Origin: UBA695 sp042691655 | GTDB taxonomy: Bacteria; Verrucomicrobiota; Verrucomicrobiia; Chthoniobacterales; Chthoniobacteraceae | DNA length: 64,000 nucleotides | NCBI GenBank assembly: GCA_042691655.1 | Contig: CP170506.1 | Span: forward strand, 2,294,001-2,358,000 | Direction: 5' to 3' | Shown: one piece after another, positions 1 through 7,727 of the stretch | How the letters are laid out: each line of letters opens with the position of its first letter | Numbering within the stretch: the stretch's first letter is position 1 | The notes under the pieces: generated by a model | Database searches by the model: none | What the model saw: only the letters and a program-made list of their open reading frames with translations | Told to the model about the DNA's origin: nothing | Program-made: the position numbers and the translations under genes

Positions 1-2
1 TG

Positions 3-362
3 ATGGTTGGTAGCGATCCCATCGCTACCCAATCCAAATACGCAGTTACGATGAATCGCTGCCATACCATGGAGCCGCAAGATGACAGAAATCTCAGTCG
101 TTTCTTGAGAAGTTTTGAGAAAATTGGCAGCTACTTTTTTACATATGCCATTGCGGAAGGATCATCGACATCCGACTTTGCGTCCTCTGCATGCATAGTT
201 AAACACCACCTTTCTGTTCGTGAGGCATGGAGCGTTGCGTTAAATGACGCAGAATGCATGGGTATTCAAGCTGACGATGATCCTATCGTACCTGCAGAGA
301 TAAAAAATGCGCCGGTTGTGGAATTGTTAAATTTTCTAAAAGCCGCCGTGAGATCTGAATAA
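3..362 (+). CDS. Hypothetical protein, possibly 5'-truncated
   Basis: A 119-residue frame begins two bases inside the window, so its true start could lie further left. I recognise no family. The sequence is mildly acidic, with no signal peptide, membrane segment or metal motif. The segment from about residue 70 (H-H-L-S-V-R-E-A-W) to the end could form helices. It lies outside the serine-recombinase operon and points toward it, so it may be the host gene bordering the prophage. It could also be a remnant of a longer gene; no ribosome-binding site is visible. Confidence 0.4.
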   Translation: MVGSDPIATQSKYAVTMNRCHTMEPQDDRNLSRFLRSFEKIGSYFFTYAIAEGSSTSDFASSACIVKHHLSVREAWSVALNDAECMGIQADDDPIVPAEIKNAPVVELLNFLKAAVRSE

Positions 363-753
363 CTTTGCTTGAATGAAATTATCACCGGTCCGCAGACAGT
401 CATTTGGATAACTTCTGGAGCTGCCGATTCCACGCGGCCACATTGCATCCCGGTCGCATCTCTCGTTCCGTCGCTAAGTCCCTCCCACTCGCCGTCCCCG
501 GCAGGAACAAGAGCTTTTCCTGAATCTCCGGGGCAAGGTTCAGCAAATTCATGATCTGGGTGATCCGGGCGCGTGTCACGCCGCCCAGACGGGCCAGATC
601 GGCATAGTCGCGGACGGTCCCCTTCCTGATCAGTCCGTCGAAATGGATTGCCAGCGCCATCAGCCGAGAAATCCGTGGAATGCGTTCAGGTGAAGGCGAA
701 GAGTCGGGCGGAATGGTCCCATCTTTTATCTTTTTGCTCCCCGCTTTGGCGGT

Positions 754-762
754 CTTGAAATG
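754..762. repeat. Target-site duplication of the IS256 element, left copy
   Basis: CTTGAAATG is repeated exactly at 3501-3509 on the far side of the element. On the minus strand it encodes H-F-K of the interrupted HTH gene in both copies. Confidence 0.85.
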
Positions 763-892
763 GTAGTGTCCAGATTCTTTCGCACTTTCAGTTGATGGCC
801 TGAGGAAGGTTGGTCTTTGTTTTTGGGTTTCTTGTTTGGTTTTGATATCCGCCCCCGCGGGGGTGGCGTGCCCCCATTCTTTGAACCACTCG

Positions 893-1813
893 TTATGAGA
901 GATTTGTAAGGGATATCGGGTTAAAGACGCTGGCTTGCGGAGCGCAGGCCGCTTCGACGGAGTCGAAAGGCCGGAGCGGAGCAAGGCAGCGTGCGGCGAA
1001 CTCCTCCGGGGTCAGATTCCCCAGCGAGGAGTGCGGGCGTTGTTGATTGTATTTCTGGCGGTATTCCTTGCCGAGCACTTTCGCTTCCAGTGTGCTCGCG
1101 AAGAGTTCCACGTTGAGGAACTCGTCCCGGAAGCGGCTGTTGAAGCTCTCGCTGTAGGCGTTCTGCCATGGCGCTCCCGGTTCGATGTAGAGGGCGCCGA
1201 TATCGGTGCCGTGTAGCCACTCCTTGACGGCGTCGGCGACGAACTCCGGCCCGTTGTCCGAGCGGATAAACTTTGGAGCCCCCCTCTCGGCGACGAGCCG
1301 CTGGAGCGTTCGCACCACGTCCCGGGCCGTCATGGTCCGCTCGACTTCCAGCGAAAGGCATTCGCGGCTGTATTCGTCCAAGACCGGCAGCCATTTGAGC
1401 CGCGCGCCCGTTTCGGTTTGGTCGAATACGAAGTCGTAGCTCCAGACTTGGTTGATCCGCTCGGCCCGCCGCCGCTGGGTGCCATTGGCCGATTCGCCTA
1501 TGCGCCTTTTTTTGCGGGCCTTGGCGGGAACTTTGAGCCCTTCCTTTTTCCAAAGCCGGTGGACGCGCTTGCGGTTCACCCGCCAGCCTTCGCGCCGCAG
1601 GTAGCAGGTTACCGTCCGGTAGCCCGCCCGCGGTTCGCGCTCGGCGATGCGCCGCATGGCTCGCGTCAATCTGGCGTCCACGTCGGGTCGCCGCGTTTGG
1701 TAACGCTGGGTGCTGCGCGGCTGATCCAGACTCGAACAGGCCCGGCGTTGGCTTGTGCATAGGGTTTCCTGCACGTGCGTCACCGCCTCGCGTTTGCGCG
1801 CCGGGCCTACCAT
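893..1813 (-). CDS. IS3-family transposase OrfB (DDE integrase domain)
   Basis: A 306-residue protein. An N-terminal HTH_21-like region (about 40-100, with the GYRTVTCYLRREG pattern) is followed by an rve integrase core. The three catalytic acids are visible: the first Asp in WSYDFVFD, the second in RSDNGPEF, and the Glu in YSESFNSRFRDE. The C-terminal NQQRPHSSLGNLTPEEF motif is standard. It catalyses copy-out/paste-in transposition with OrfA. No stop or frameshift is seen. Confidence 0.92.
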   Translation of the reverse strand: MVGPARKREAVTHVQETLCTSQRRACSSLDQPRSTQRYQTRRPDVDARLTRAMRRIAEREPRAGYRTVTCYLRREGWRVNRKRVHRLWKKEGLKVPAKARKKRRIGESANGTQRRRAERINQVWSYDFVFDQTETGARLKWLPVLDEYSRECLSLEVERTMTARDVVRTLQRLVAERGAPKFIRSDNGPEFVADAVKEWLHGTDIGALYIEPGAPWQNAYSESFNSRFRDEFLNVELFASTLEAKVLGKEYRQKYNQQRPHSSLGNLTPEEFAARCLAPLRPFDSVEAACAPQASVFNPISLTNLS

Positions 1814-2085
1814 TTTCCCTCCGCGATTTCTTTTAAGATCGCCTTGTCCAGCGTCAGGTCGGCCACGGCCCTTTTCAACCGCGCGTTTTCCTTTTCCAGT
1901 TCCTTGAGCCGCTTGAGGGCGTCCTTTTTCATCCCTCCATACTCGCTTTTCCAGCGGTGGTAGGTCGCCAGGCTCACCTCAATGGCTCGGCTGGCTTCTT
2001 CCACGCTCTTGCCCGTGGCTACCAAGCTTTCGGCCTCGCGCAGTTTTTTGATGATCTCTTCCGGTGTGTATCGTTTTCTTTTCAT
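1807..2085 (-). CDS. IS3-family transposase OrfA (HTH subunit)
   Basis: A 92-residue protein. It opens with KRKRYTPEEIIKKLREAE and continues through an HTH (about residues 10-50), where the transposase recognises the element ends. The C-terminal half is a leucine-zipper-like coiled coil (ELEKENARLKRAVADLTLDK), typical of the IS407-like subgroup. The last codons overlap the start of orfB by 7 bp in another frame, so the full transposase would come from frameshifting or coupled translation. Both frames look intact, so the element may still be mobile. Confidence 0.9.
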   Translation of the reverse strand: MKRKRYTPEEIIKKLREAESLVATGKSVEEASRAIEVSLATYHRWKSEYGGMKKDALKRLKELEKENARLKRAVADLTLDKAILKEIAEGKW

Positions 2086-2178
2086 GAGAGTTGCGGCGGC
2101 GCTTCCGCGCCTCCTTCTCTCATAACTCTTGGATCAACTTTTGGGGAGCACTCCAGGGGCGGATATCAAATTTGTCGA

Positions 2179-3429
2179 TCAGGCTACGGCTTCCTCTGTG
2201 GCTGATGGGTTCTCGCGCAGGCGGCTCATGTCCAGGTAGCGCTTGCTGCCCCACTTGGTTCCGGCGATGTGCCGCAGCCGCGCGGCTGCGAGCATCAAGG
2301 CACTCTGGCCGTCGGGGAAGGAACCTACCACTCGGGTTCGTCGCCGGATTTCCCGGATTACGCGTTCCAGCGGGTTGTTGGTTCGCAGGTTGCGCCAGTG
2401 TTCGCGGGGGAAGTGCATGTAGCTCAATGTCTCCTCGATGCCCGTCGCGACCAGTTCCGCTGCTTTGCCAAGCTTCATTTCCCGCAGTTTAAAGACGACC
2501 GCCTTTGCCTTTTCCTGCGCCGCAGCCAGGTCTTCCTGGGCATGGATCGCTTTGAGCATGGCCACCACTTCCTTGACTTTCCCACTCGGCACCGCCGTCC
2601 ATACGTTGCGGTAAAAATGCACCGTGCATCGCTGCCATTTCGCTTCTGGGTAAAAATCCGCAAGGCTTTCTACCAGCCCCAGGCACTTGTCGCTCACGAA
2701 GAGCTTTACTCCGGCCAAACCCCGCTGCTTCAACCCCCGCATGAAGTTCGTCCAGCTTTCCTTGTCCTCCTTGGTTCCTTCGGCCACTGCTAGCACTTCA
2801 CGATAGCCGTCCTGGTTAACTCCCACGGCGATCAAAATGCTCACGTTTTTAACCTCTCCGCCCCAGCTTCGCTTAAGCCATACCCCGTCGAGATAGACGT
2901 AGGCAAAGCGGCCTTCGATGGGCCGGTTGCGCCACTCCTCAATCTGCCCGTAGATCTTCTGGTTTAAATCGCTCACCACGCTCGGGCTTACCCGGGTTCC
3001 CCAGAGCGCCTCGGTAATGTCCTCGACCCGCCGCACGCTCACTCCGGCCAAATACATTTCGACGAGCGCCTCCTCGACGCTGCTCTCCCGGCGCTTGTAG
3101 CGTTCGATGATTGCCGTTTCAAAGGGCAGGCTCCGCAGCTTGGGCACCTTCAAACTGACTTCGCCTGCTTTGGTATGCAGTTGCCGTTCGTAATGCCCCG
3201 CTCGGGTGTCAGCCCGATCCCCGCTGCGCTCATAACGCTTCGCCCCGCACAACCGGTCGGCCTCCGCGTCTAGTAGCGCGTTCAACGTCTCCTCAACCGC
3301 CTCTAGTACCACCCCGCTCAGGTGTTCTTTAATCCTTCCTTCGTCGATACTTATGATCTTGCCGTGGCCTTCGGCCCCGGCTACGGCGCTACCCGCCGTT
3401 TCCTGCGTTTCTTCTTTGTATTCGCTCAT
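2179..3429 (-). CDS. IS256-family (Mutator-type) transposase
   Basis: A 416-residue transposase counted from the ATG at 3429, which has an AGAGAG purine stretch just upstream; an in-frame GTG at 3465 would add 12 residues. Family signatures include GHYERQLHTKAGEVSLKVPK, the catalytic Asp in YVYLDGVW, the second Asp in LFVSDKCLGLVES, the C..H pair in QRCTVHFYRNV, and the Glu in NNPLERVIREIRRR. The length is normal and the frame is open. The IS3 insertion lies downstream of the stop, so this gene is intact. Confidence 0.93.
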   Translation of the reverse strand: MSEYKEETQETAGSAVAGAEGHGKIISIDEGRIKEHLSGVVLEAVEETLNALLDAEADRLCGAKRYERSGDRADTRAGHYERQLHTKAGEVSLKVPKLRSLPFETAIIERYKRRESSVEEALVEMYLAGVSVRRVEDITEALWGTRVSPSVVSDLNQKIYGQIEEWRNRPIEGRFAYVYLDGVWLKRSWGGEVKNVSILIAVGVNQDGYREVLAVAEGTKEDKESWTNFMRGLKQRGLAGVKLFVSDKCLGLVESLADFYPEAKWQRCTVHFYRNVWTAVPSGKVKEVVAMLKAIHAQEDLAAAQEKAKAVVFKLREMKLGKAAELVATGIEETLSYMHFPREHWRNLRTNNPLERVIREIRRRTRVVGSFPDGQSALMLAAARLRHIAGTKWGSKRYLDMSRLRENPSATEEAVA

Positions 3430-3500
3430 GGGTTGCTCTCTTTTTGCCAACCTTCCTCTTACCACCCCAAAAAAATGTGCGAAAGAATTACTACGTCATC

Positions 3501-3509
3501 CTTGAAATG
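3501..3509. repeat. Target-site duplication of the IS256 element, right copy
   Basis: Exact 9-bp match to 754-762, lying within the first ten codons of the interrupted HTH gene. Confidence 0.85.
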
Positions 3510-3526
3510 AACGGTGGATTCGTCGG

Positions 3527-5080
3527 TCATAGGGTTTCCTCGCTCATTGTTTTGATTCCGGTGGGACGGAAGGTAATTGCAACAGTAGACTTCTTGCCAT
3601 CGTATACCACCCGCTCGACTAGCAGGTGGACGAGGCGTTCTTTCTCGGCAGGCGTTAGCATCCCGGCGATTTCCTCGAAGCGCCCAAGTGCAGCGGTGAC
3701 GTCTGCCTCATCAATCTCCTGTGGTCCAAGAGCTGAAAGCTCAACCGCAATTTGCGCAAGGCGGTTTTCACCAGCGCGGACTTGATCTTCAAGTTCGGCC
3801 AGACGGCCGACAGCGTTCGGCTGCTCCAACAGCCCAGTTATCCCGCGCGCCTGCTCACACAGGTTTTGCTGAAGATCGGCTTGCTCGGCCCGAAGCGCAG
3901 TTCCCAGCCGGTGATGCTCCTCCCGAGCCTGACTGGCGATCTCAGCGGCAAGCTCGGGGTCGCGCCCAATTGCTTTGATCCGCTGAATCACAAAATTCTC
4001 GATTTCCTGCGCGGGCACCGACCGCGTCTCGCATTCTTGCCACCCCTGCTTCATTGCCTTCTGGCAGACATAGTAACGATACCGAGTCCGACCTTTGGCC
4101 GTGTAGCTGTGGGTCATAGCGCAGCCGCAAGTGCCGCAAACGAGGAACCCCCGCAGGAGCGCACCGTATTTGTTGCGAACGCTTGCACCGCCTTCCCTCT
4201 GGTTCCTCGTGAGCACGGCTTGGGCTGCCGCCCATATCGCCAAGTCAAGAATCGCGTCATGCTCGCCGTTATAGATTTCACCGTCATAAGCAACTTTCCC
4301 GATGTATCCCACATTGCTGAGTAGCCCGAGCAGGTTCGGTTTGTTCCATATGCCGCCGCCTGCGGTCGTACCGTTCTTGTTCATCCACGTCTTGCGGGGC
4401 CAGCCCCGGCGGTTCAACTCGGCAGCGGTGGCAAGAAGGGACTGTGTTTCAATGTAGAGGGCAAAGATTGCGCGAACCCGCTCGGCTTCAGGGGGATTTA
4501 CGACCAGTCGGGTGCGCTCCGCGTTTAAATCATAGCCGAGGATCAGAGAGCCGCCGACCCATTTACCCTTGCGTCGGGCGGCGCTCATCTTGTCCCGGGT
4601 GCGTTCCGAAATGATCTCGCGTTCGAATTGGGCAAAGGAGAGCAGGATGTTGAGCGTGAGTCGCCCCATCGAATGGGTGGTATTGAACTGCTGGGTGACC
4701 GAAACAAACGAGCAACCGTTGCGGTCGAGCACTTCCATGAGACGGGAAAAATCGAGCAGGCTACGGGAGAGCCGGTCCACCTTGTAAACGACCACGGTAT
4801 CAATATTCTTGGCTTCGATATCGGCCATGAGGCGTTTGAGGGCCGGGCGTTCCATGTTGCCACCGGTGAACCCACCATCGTCGTATTTCTCTGGCAGCAC
4901 TACCCAGCCCTCATGACGCTGGCTGGAGATAAACGCCTCGGCGGCTTCGCGCTGGGCATCCAGGGAGTTGAATTCCATCGCAAGCCCCTCCTCGGTCGAT
5001 TTACGGGTGTAGATGGCGCATCGGACGACCTTCTGGGTGGTTTCCGGGGTTGCAGGCTTGCGAGTGCGCGGGGTTCTCAT
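3527..5080 (-). CDS. Large serine recombinase, probable prophage integrase
   Basis: A 517-residue resolvase/invertase-family enzyme. The catalytic domain (about 18-165) has the nucleophile Ser28 in AIYTRKSTEEG and the arginine-rich KVDRLSRS motif. A recombinase domain follows. A Cys zinc-ribbon segment (CGTCGCAM then YYVCQKAM...C) precedes a C-terminal coiled coil, as in large serine integrases. It would cut and rejoin attP and attB. It is the third gene of a minus-strand operon joined by 4-bp overlaps: DUF2924 ends at 5077 and the HTH gene starts at 3530. It lies at the left edge of the phage block and reads outward. Confidence 0.93.
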   Translation of the reverse strand: MRTPRTRKPATPETTQKVVRCAIYTRKSTEEGLAMEFNSLDAQREAAEAFISSQRHEGWVVLPEKYDDGGFTGGNMERPALKRLMADIEAKNIDTVVVYKVDRLSRSLLDFSRLMEVLDRNGCSFVSVTQQFNTTHSMGRLTLNILLSFAQFEREIISERTRDKMSAARRKGKWVGGSLILGYDLNAERTRLVVNPPEAERVRAIFALYIETQSLLATAAELNRRGWPRKTWMNKNGTTAGGGIWNKPNLLGLLSNVGYIGKVAYDGEIYNGEHDAILDLAIWAAAQAVLTRNQREGGASVRNKYGALLRGFLVCGTCGCAMTHSYTAKGRTRYRYYVCQKAMKQGWQECETRSVPAQEIENFVIQRIKAIGRDPELAAEIASQAREEHHRLGTALRAEQADLQQNLCEQARGITGLLEQPNAVGRLAELEDQVRAGENRLAQIAVELSALGPQEIDEADVTAALGRFEEIAGMLTPAEKERLVHLLVERVVYDGKKSTVAITFRPTGIKTMSEETL

Positions 5081-5586
5081 GCAGCCTCCTTGCTATTGGT
5101 CAGCCCAAAGAAGAGCCGCCCATTCCAGTGGGTGCCCGTAATCGCTTTTGCTACTGCGCTGAGACTCCGGTAAATATCCCCTTCAAACTCAAACCCTTTG
5201 TCTTGGACGGTCACGATCAAAGTGCGCCCTTGGTAATTCCTTGTGATAACCGAGCCGGGCATTGGCAAACCCGGGGTACCTGCAGACGCGAGTCTCCCGG
5301 TGACCGTTTTTCTTCCCGGAGGCAGCGCAGGTGCTTTCCGCAGCGGGAGAATTCGCAACAATGTTTCGTCGGCAAGCTCTTCGACGCGGCGCAGGGCGCG
5401 TTCGGAAAGTCCTCCATAAGCGAGGACTTGGATGCGCCAAGCGATTCGTTTACGGAGGTGATCTTTGTTCCGGGACCGGCAGGGTTCGTTCCAGACGTCC
5501 ACCCATTTTTCCCGGAGTTGGTTTACGGTGAGATCGTTCAGCTCCTCGATCTGGCGGGCAATTTTCGCGGTTTCTTCGGTGGTCAT
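5077..5586 (-). CDS. DUF2924-family protein
   Basis: A 169-residue basic protein. The N-terminal helix (EELNDLTVNQLREKWVDVWN) leads to RKRIAWRIQVLAYGGL. The C-terminal part (PGSVITRNYQGRTLIVTV and FEGDIYRSLSAVAKAITGTHWNG) is the recurring DUF2924 signature. Such genes commonly precede recombinases in phages and integrative elements, and the TxWNG...FFGL tail suggests nucleic-acid binding, but the function is unknown. Its stop overlaps the recombinase start and its start overlaps the preceding small gene, so all are co-translated. Possibly a DNA-binding helper for integration. Confidence 0.85.
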   Translation of the reverse strand: MTTEETAKIARQIEELNDLTVNQLREKWVDVWNEPCRSRNKDHLRKRIAWRIQVLAYGGLSERALRRVEELADETLLRILPLRKAPALPPGRKTVTGRLASAGTPGLPMPGSVITRNYQGRTLIVTVQDKGFEFEGDIYRSLSAVAKAITGTHWNGRLFFGLTNSKEAA

Positions 5587-5765
5587 TCGGTGCTCCGTTT
5601 CATGGGCGCATACACGCTCTTATCCTCCGCAGCATCAAGGACTTCCTCTCGGTTAACAGCAGGATTATCCCCACGGGAACGAAGGTACCCACGCGCAAGA
5701 AGGGAGACGATTTCAGCCCGGCGCTGCTCGGGCGTCATATCGTCGGGATGCATAAATGCGGTCAT
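5583..5765 (-). CDS. Small protein, first gene of the recombinase operon
   Basis: A 60-residue protein starting at the ATG at 5765. This start is chosen because it lies exactly 13 nt after a TTGACA hexamer, as at other phage genes here. An upstream TTG would add three residues. The visible pattern is MTPEQRRAEIVSLLARGYLRSR, an amphipathic helix seen in small proteins ahead of DUF2924/recombinase pairs. Its stop overlaps the DUF2924 start by 4 bp. Function unknown; a regulator of the operon is possible. Confidence 0.75.
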   Translation of the reverse strand: MTAFMHPDDMTPEQRRAEIVSLLARGYLRSRGDNPAVNREEVLDAAEDKSVYAPMKRSTE

Positions 5766-5784
5766 GCACCTCAAATGCTGTCAA
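5766..5784 (-). promoter_or_regulatory. Fixed-distance start element, recombinase operon
   Basis: TTGACAGCATTTGAGGTGC on the minus strand, immediately followed by ATG at 5765. Same geometry as the elements on the plus strand. Confidence 0.7.
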
Positions 5785-5911
5785 CCAACGGGAAAAAAAT
5801 TCCGACCTTTCCTCGGACGACACAAAAGGGGCTTTCTTGGTTTTGCTTCGATCTCGGCCTTCTTGATTGGGGCTTCCGTTTTGCCCCGAATCCGGCTAAG
5901 CTATAGGGGAA

Positions 5912-6436
5912 ATGCAAGCCCTGTTCGATCTCATTGGTCGCTTTTCGCATCCGCTGCTTGTCATCGGCGGTCATGCGCTGGTGGCCTATGGGGTGACACG
6001 CCAGACCGTGGATGTGGACTGCCTCATTGCCGTAGAAAACCGTGAGGCACTCGATGCACATTTGCGTGGTGGCGGTTTTGAGCGATCAGGTGAAACCGAA
6101 AACTTTGCCCGTTACAAACACCCGTCGGATTTTGTGCCGGATGTAGACGTGCTTTTCGTAGATGCATCTACCTTTGATAAATTGCGAGCCGGTGGTACTC
6201 CGCTGAAACGGGGGCAGACAATGCTCCAAGCTCCCGCCCTCCCACACCTTATTGCATTGAAACTGCACGCCATCCGTAACAACCCGGCACGCGAAGCCGG
6301 AGATTTAGGCGATATTGCCAGACTCCTTCAGGCCAACCCCGGTAACATCTCCGCGAACGAACTTACCGCGCTCTGCACACAATTCGGCCCGCCGGGAATA
6401 GAGACCAAACTTCAATCCCTGCATATCGCGCCATGA
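5912..6436 (+). CDS. Nucleotidyltransferase-fold protein (MNT/AbiEii-like)
   Basis: A 174-residue protein. The N-terminal pattern VIGGHALVAYGVTR then T-V-D-V-D-C-L (G19, G20, D34, D36) fits the GG...DxD core of the polymerase-beta nucleotidyltransferase superfamily. A further acidic strand, DVDVLFVD, supplies the third carboxylate. The C-terminal half, with the PALPHLIALKLHAI helix, resembles toxins that modify RNA or proteins. It overlaps the next small gene as ATGA, as in toxin-antitoxin operons. An AGGGGAA stretch precedes the ATG. It lies between the recombinase operon and the replication genes, a typical place for phage defence or stability cargo. Toxin activity is inferred only. Confidence 0.7.
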   Translation: MQALFDLIGRFSHPLLVIGGHALVAYGVTRQTVDVDCLIAVENREALDAHLRGGGFERSGETENFARYKHPSDFVPDVDVLFVDASTFDKLRAGGTPLKRGQTMLQAPALPHLIALKLHAIRNNPAREAGDLGDIARLLQANPGNISANELTALCTQFGPPGIETKLQSLHIAP

Positions 6437-6624
6437 ATCCCGTCGATCTTGATTTCAAGTTGCCTGATTGGAAAGTACTGCCTCAGCGTCCTGATCAAAT
6501 CAGCACGGAAGCATGGCTCGAGTGGCTGGAAGAAAACCGCCGTGAAATGCTAAGGAACGGCCAAATTCAAAAGATTCGCGATGATCCCCTCCACTGCCCG
6601 GTGGATGTGCGCTTTAAGTTGTAG
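6433..6624 (+). CDS. Small partner of the nucleotidyltransferase
   Basis: A 63-residue acidic-to-neutral protein whose start overlaps the stop of the nucleotidyltransferase gene. Residues 20-45 (QISTEAWLEWLEENRREML) should form an amphipathic helix. I recognise no named family. The tight coupling suggests a subunit or antidote for the upstream protein, but no antitoxin domain is evident. Confidence 0.6.
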   Translation: MNPVDLDFKLPDWKVLPQRPDQISTEAWLEWLEENRREMLRNGQIQKIRDDPLHCPVDVRFKL

Positions 6625-6657
6625 CCGCCTTTATTATGCTGCAATCACTTGCGCCAC

Positions 6658-7026
6658 TTACTTCACCGACAGAACAAAGTTGGCTTTCTCGCCTTTGCTC
6701 CGAATCCCGGCCTTCTTGCCTTCCTCTTTGATCTTCTTTGCCACATTGGCCGGCGAACAACCCAGCTTGTCCGCCACGATCCGGTAATTGGTTGCCCCAC
6801 CCTGGAGTGCCTCGACGATCTGTTTGATCGTGACGCTGACGCGAGGCTTTCTCGGTACCCTGGCGTCCGCAGAATTGGCTCCACCGGTCAGCTCAGCAAG
6901 CTTGTGCTCAATCTCCGCGACATGGTTGCGAGCCTCGGCCAATTGCACTTTCAGCTCCAAAATGGCGCGATGGCGTAGATTTTCAACCTGCTGCTGGAGT
7001 TTCACAATCTCTTCTTGGGCGCTCAT
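6658..7026 (-). CDS. Coiled-coil and HTH-like DNA-binding protein
   Basis: A 122-residue protein. Residues 1-50 form a heptad-rich coiled coil (EIVKLQQQVENLRHRAIL). A basic linker (VPRKPRVSV) leads to a C-terminal HTH-like domain (TIKQIVEALQGGATNYRIVADKLGCSPANVAKKIKEEG). The layout suggests a dimeric DNA-binding protein, perhaps nucleoid-associated or a repressor. It is convergent with the nucleotidyltransferase pair and monocistronic. No family name can be given with confidence. Confidence 0.65.
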   Translation of the reverse strand: MSAQEEIVKLQQQVENLRHRAILELKVQLAEARNHVAEIEHKLAELTGGANSADARVPRKPRVSVTIKQIVEALQGGATNYRIVADKLGCSPANVAKKIKEEGKKAGIRSKGEKANFVLSVK

Positions 7027-7088
7027 GGGCGAAGGGCATTAGCATAAGGAGTCACACCAAGAAAGGAAAAAGCAGTCGGCGTTATTTT

Positions 7089-7580
7089 CTACTCTTCGTC
7101 AAGTAGTGCCTTTGCCATGTCGATGCGCCATTCCAAAACGGTCGCCATCGGGCTTTCCGGATGACAATCGCCGAGCTTCTGTTCCATATCTTTGAGAGCC
7201 TGGCGAAGCTCGAATTCGGGCATTTCGGTTAAAGGATTATCGGTTCCCAGTTCGATTGCAGCACGATCGAGCGAGGCATCGTATTCCTTCTGCGCTTTGA
7301 TCGATTCAGGGTTGGCCTGCGGTCCGTCGGGCCATTGGCTCAAAAATGCACGAGCAGATGAAAGCTCGTGTTCGGTGCGGCTGGGTTCACAAGCCCATGT
7401 ATAGACAATGGAGGCGGCGTACAACGGCGGATCCCAGCGAATCAATATATCGGACGGTTTGTAATCCCCGTCGCGAACCTTGCGGTCGCATTGACTGCGA
7501 AGCGTGACGTGATGATCCGGGGTTTCATCGGAAAGCCAAAGTTCGCCTTCGCCCTCTTCCTCAAAGACGGGAATGTTCAT
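7089..7580 (-). CDS. Hypothetical protein
   Basis: A 163-residue, strongly acidic protein (MNIPVFEEEGEGELWLSD...). It has a tryptophan-containing middle (LIRWDPPLYAASIVYTW) and a helical, Glu-rich C-terminus. No membrane segment or catalytic motif is visible. It is transcribed toward the coiled-coil/HTH gene with about 60 bp between them, so the two could share a transcript. Unrecognised; possible prophage accessory gene. Confidence 0.55.
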   Translation of the reverse strand: MNIPVFEEEGEGELWLSDETPDHHVTLRSQCDRKVRDGDYKPSDILIRWDPPLYAASIVYTWACEPSRTEHELSSARAFLSQWPDGPQANPESIKAQKEYDASLDRAAIELGTDNPLTEMPEFELRQALKDMEQKLGDCHPESPMATVLEWRIDMAKALLDEE

Positions 7581-7727
7581 CTTTCAATCAAAGACAATCT
7601 CCCTGGACTGTTCAACACTCGACTCATAGGGAATCCCCTGAAATAGCTATCTCTGAATCTGGGCAAAATCATGTTTTTTGCGGGCCCCGGCAAGGGTGGC
7701 AAAACTCTTGCAGTCACTACGTGGGCT

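Larger units (their letters stand above)
882..2137 (-). mobile_element. IS3-family insertion sequence inside the IS256 element
   Basis: About 1.26 kb. It has imperfect terminal inverted repeats (882-905 read forward; 2137-2112 read in complement), both containing GTTATGAGAGA. A 3-bp direct repeat, CTT, lies at 879-881 and 2138-2140, the usual duplication size for IS3 elements. It carries two overlapping frames, orfA and orfB, in the family arrangement. The insertion point is the loop of a large inverted repeat belonging to the host IS256 element. Confidence 0.9.
763..3500 (-). mobile_element. IS256-family insertion sequence, itself interrupted by an IS3 element
   Basis: The ends are defined by inverted repeats sharing the perfect core ATTCTTTCGCAC (774-785 and the complement at about 3478-3489). 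A 9-bp direct repeat, CTTGAAATG, flanks the element at 754-762 and 3501-3509, matching the 8-9 bp target duplications of this family. It carries one transposase gene on the minus strand. Beyond the transposase stop there is a long terminator-like inverted repeat, in whose loop the IS3 element sits. Without the IS3 insertion the element would be about 1.5 kb, normal for the family. Confidence 0.9.
400..3530 (-). pseudogene. Small HTH gene of the recombinase operon, split by nested IS elements
   Basis: The start codon at 3530 overlaps the recombinase stop as ATGA. The first ten codons read MTDESTVHFK and stop at the IS256 edge. On the other side of the element the frame resumes at 762 with the same HFK codons, encoded in the duplicated target site, and runs to a stop at 400. 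Removing the insertion and one target copy restores one frame of about 127 residues. It contains an HTH-like segment (ADLARLGGVTRARITQIMNL) and a C-terminal part with the GRD..ER..RP pattern typical of small proteins found after such recombinases. The insertion should abolish the intact protein. Its role, perhaps a recombination accessory or regulator, is inferred from position. Confidence 0.85.

Noticed and set aside
5050..6045. 331-residue plus-strand frame
   Set aside because: Antisense to the DUF2924 and small operon genes; shadow of real genes.
7671..7727. In-frame upstream extension of the left HTH gene with a P-loop-like GPGKGGKT
   Set aside because: The paralogue at the right end starts at the position matching 7728, and the extension has no other ATPase features.
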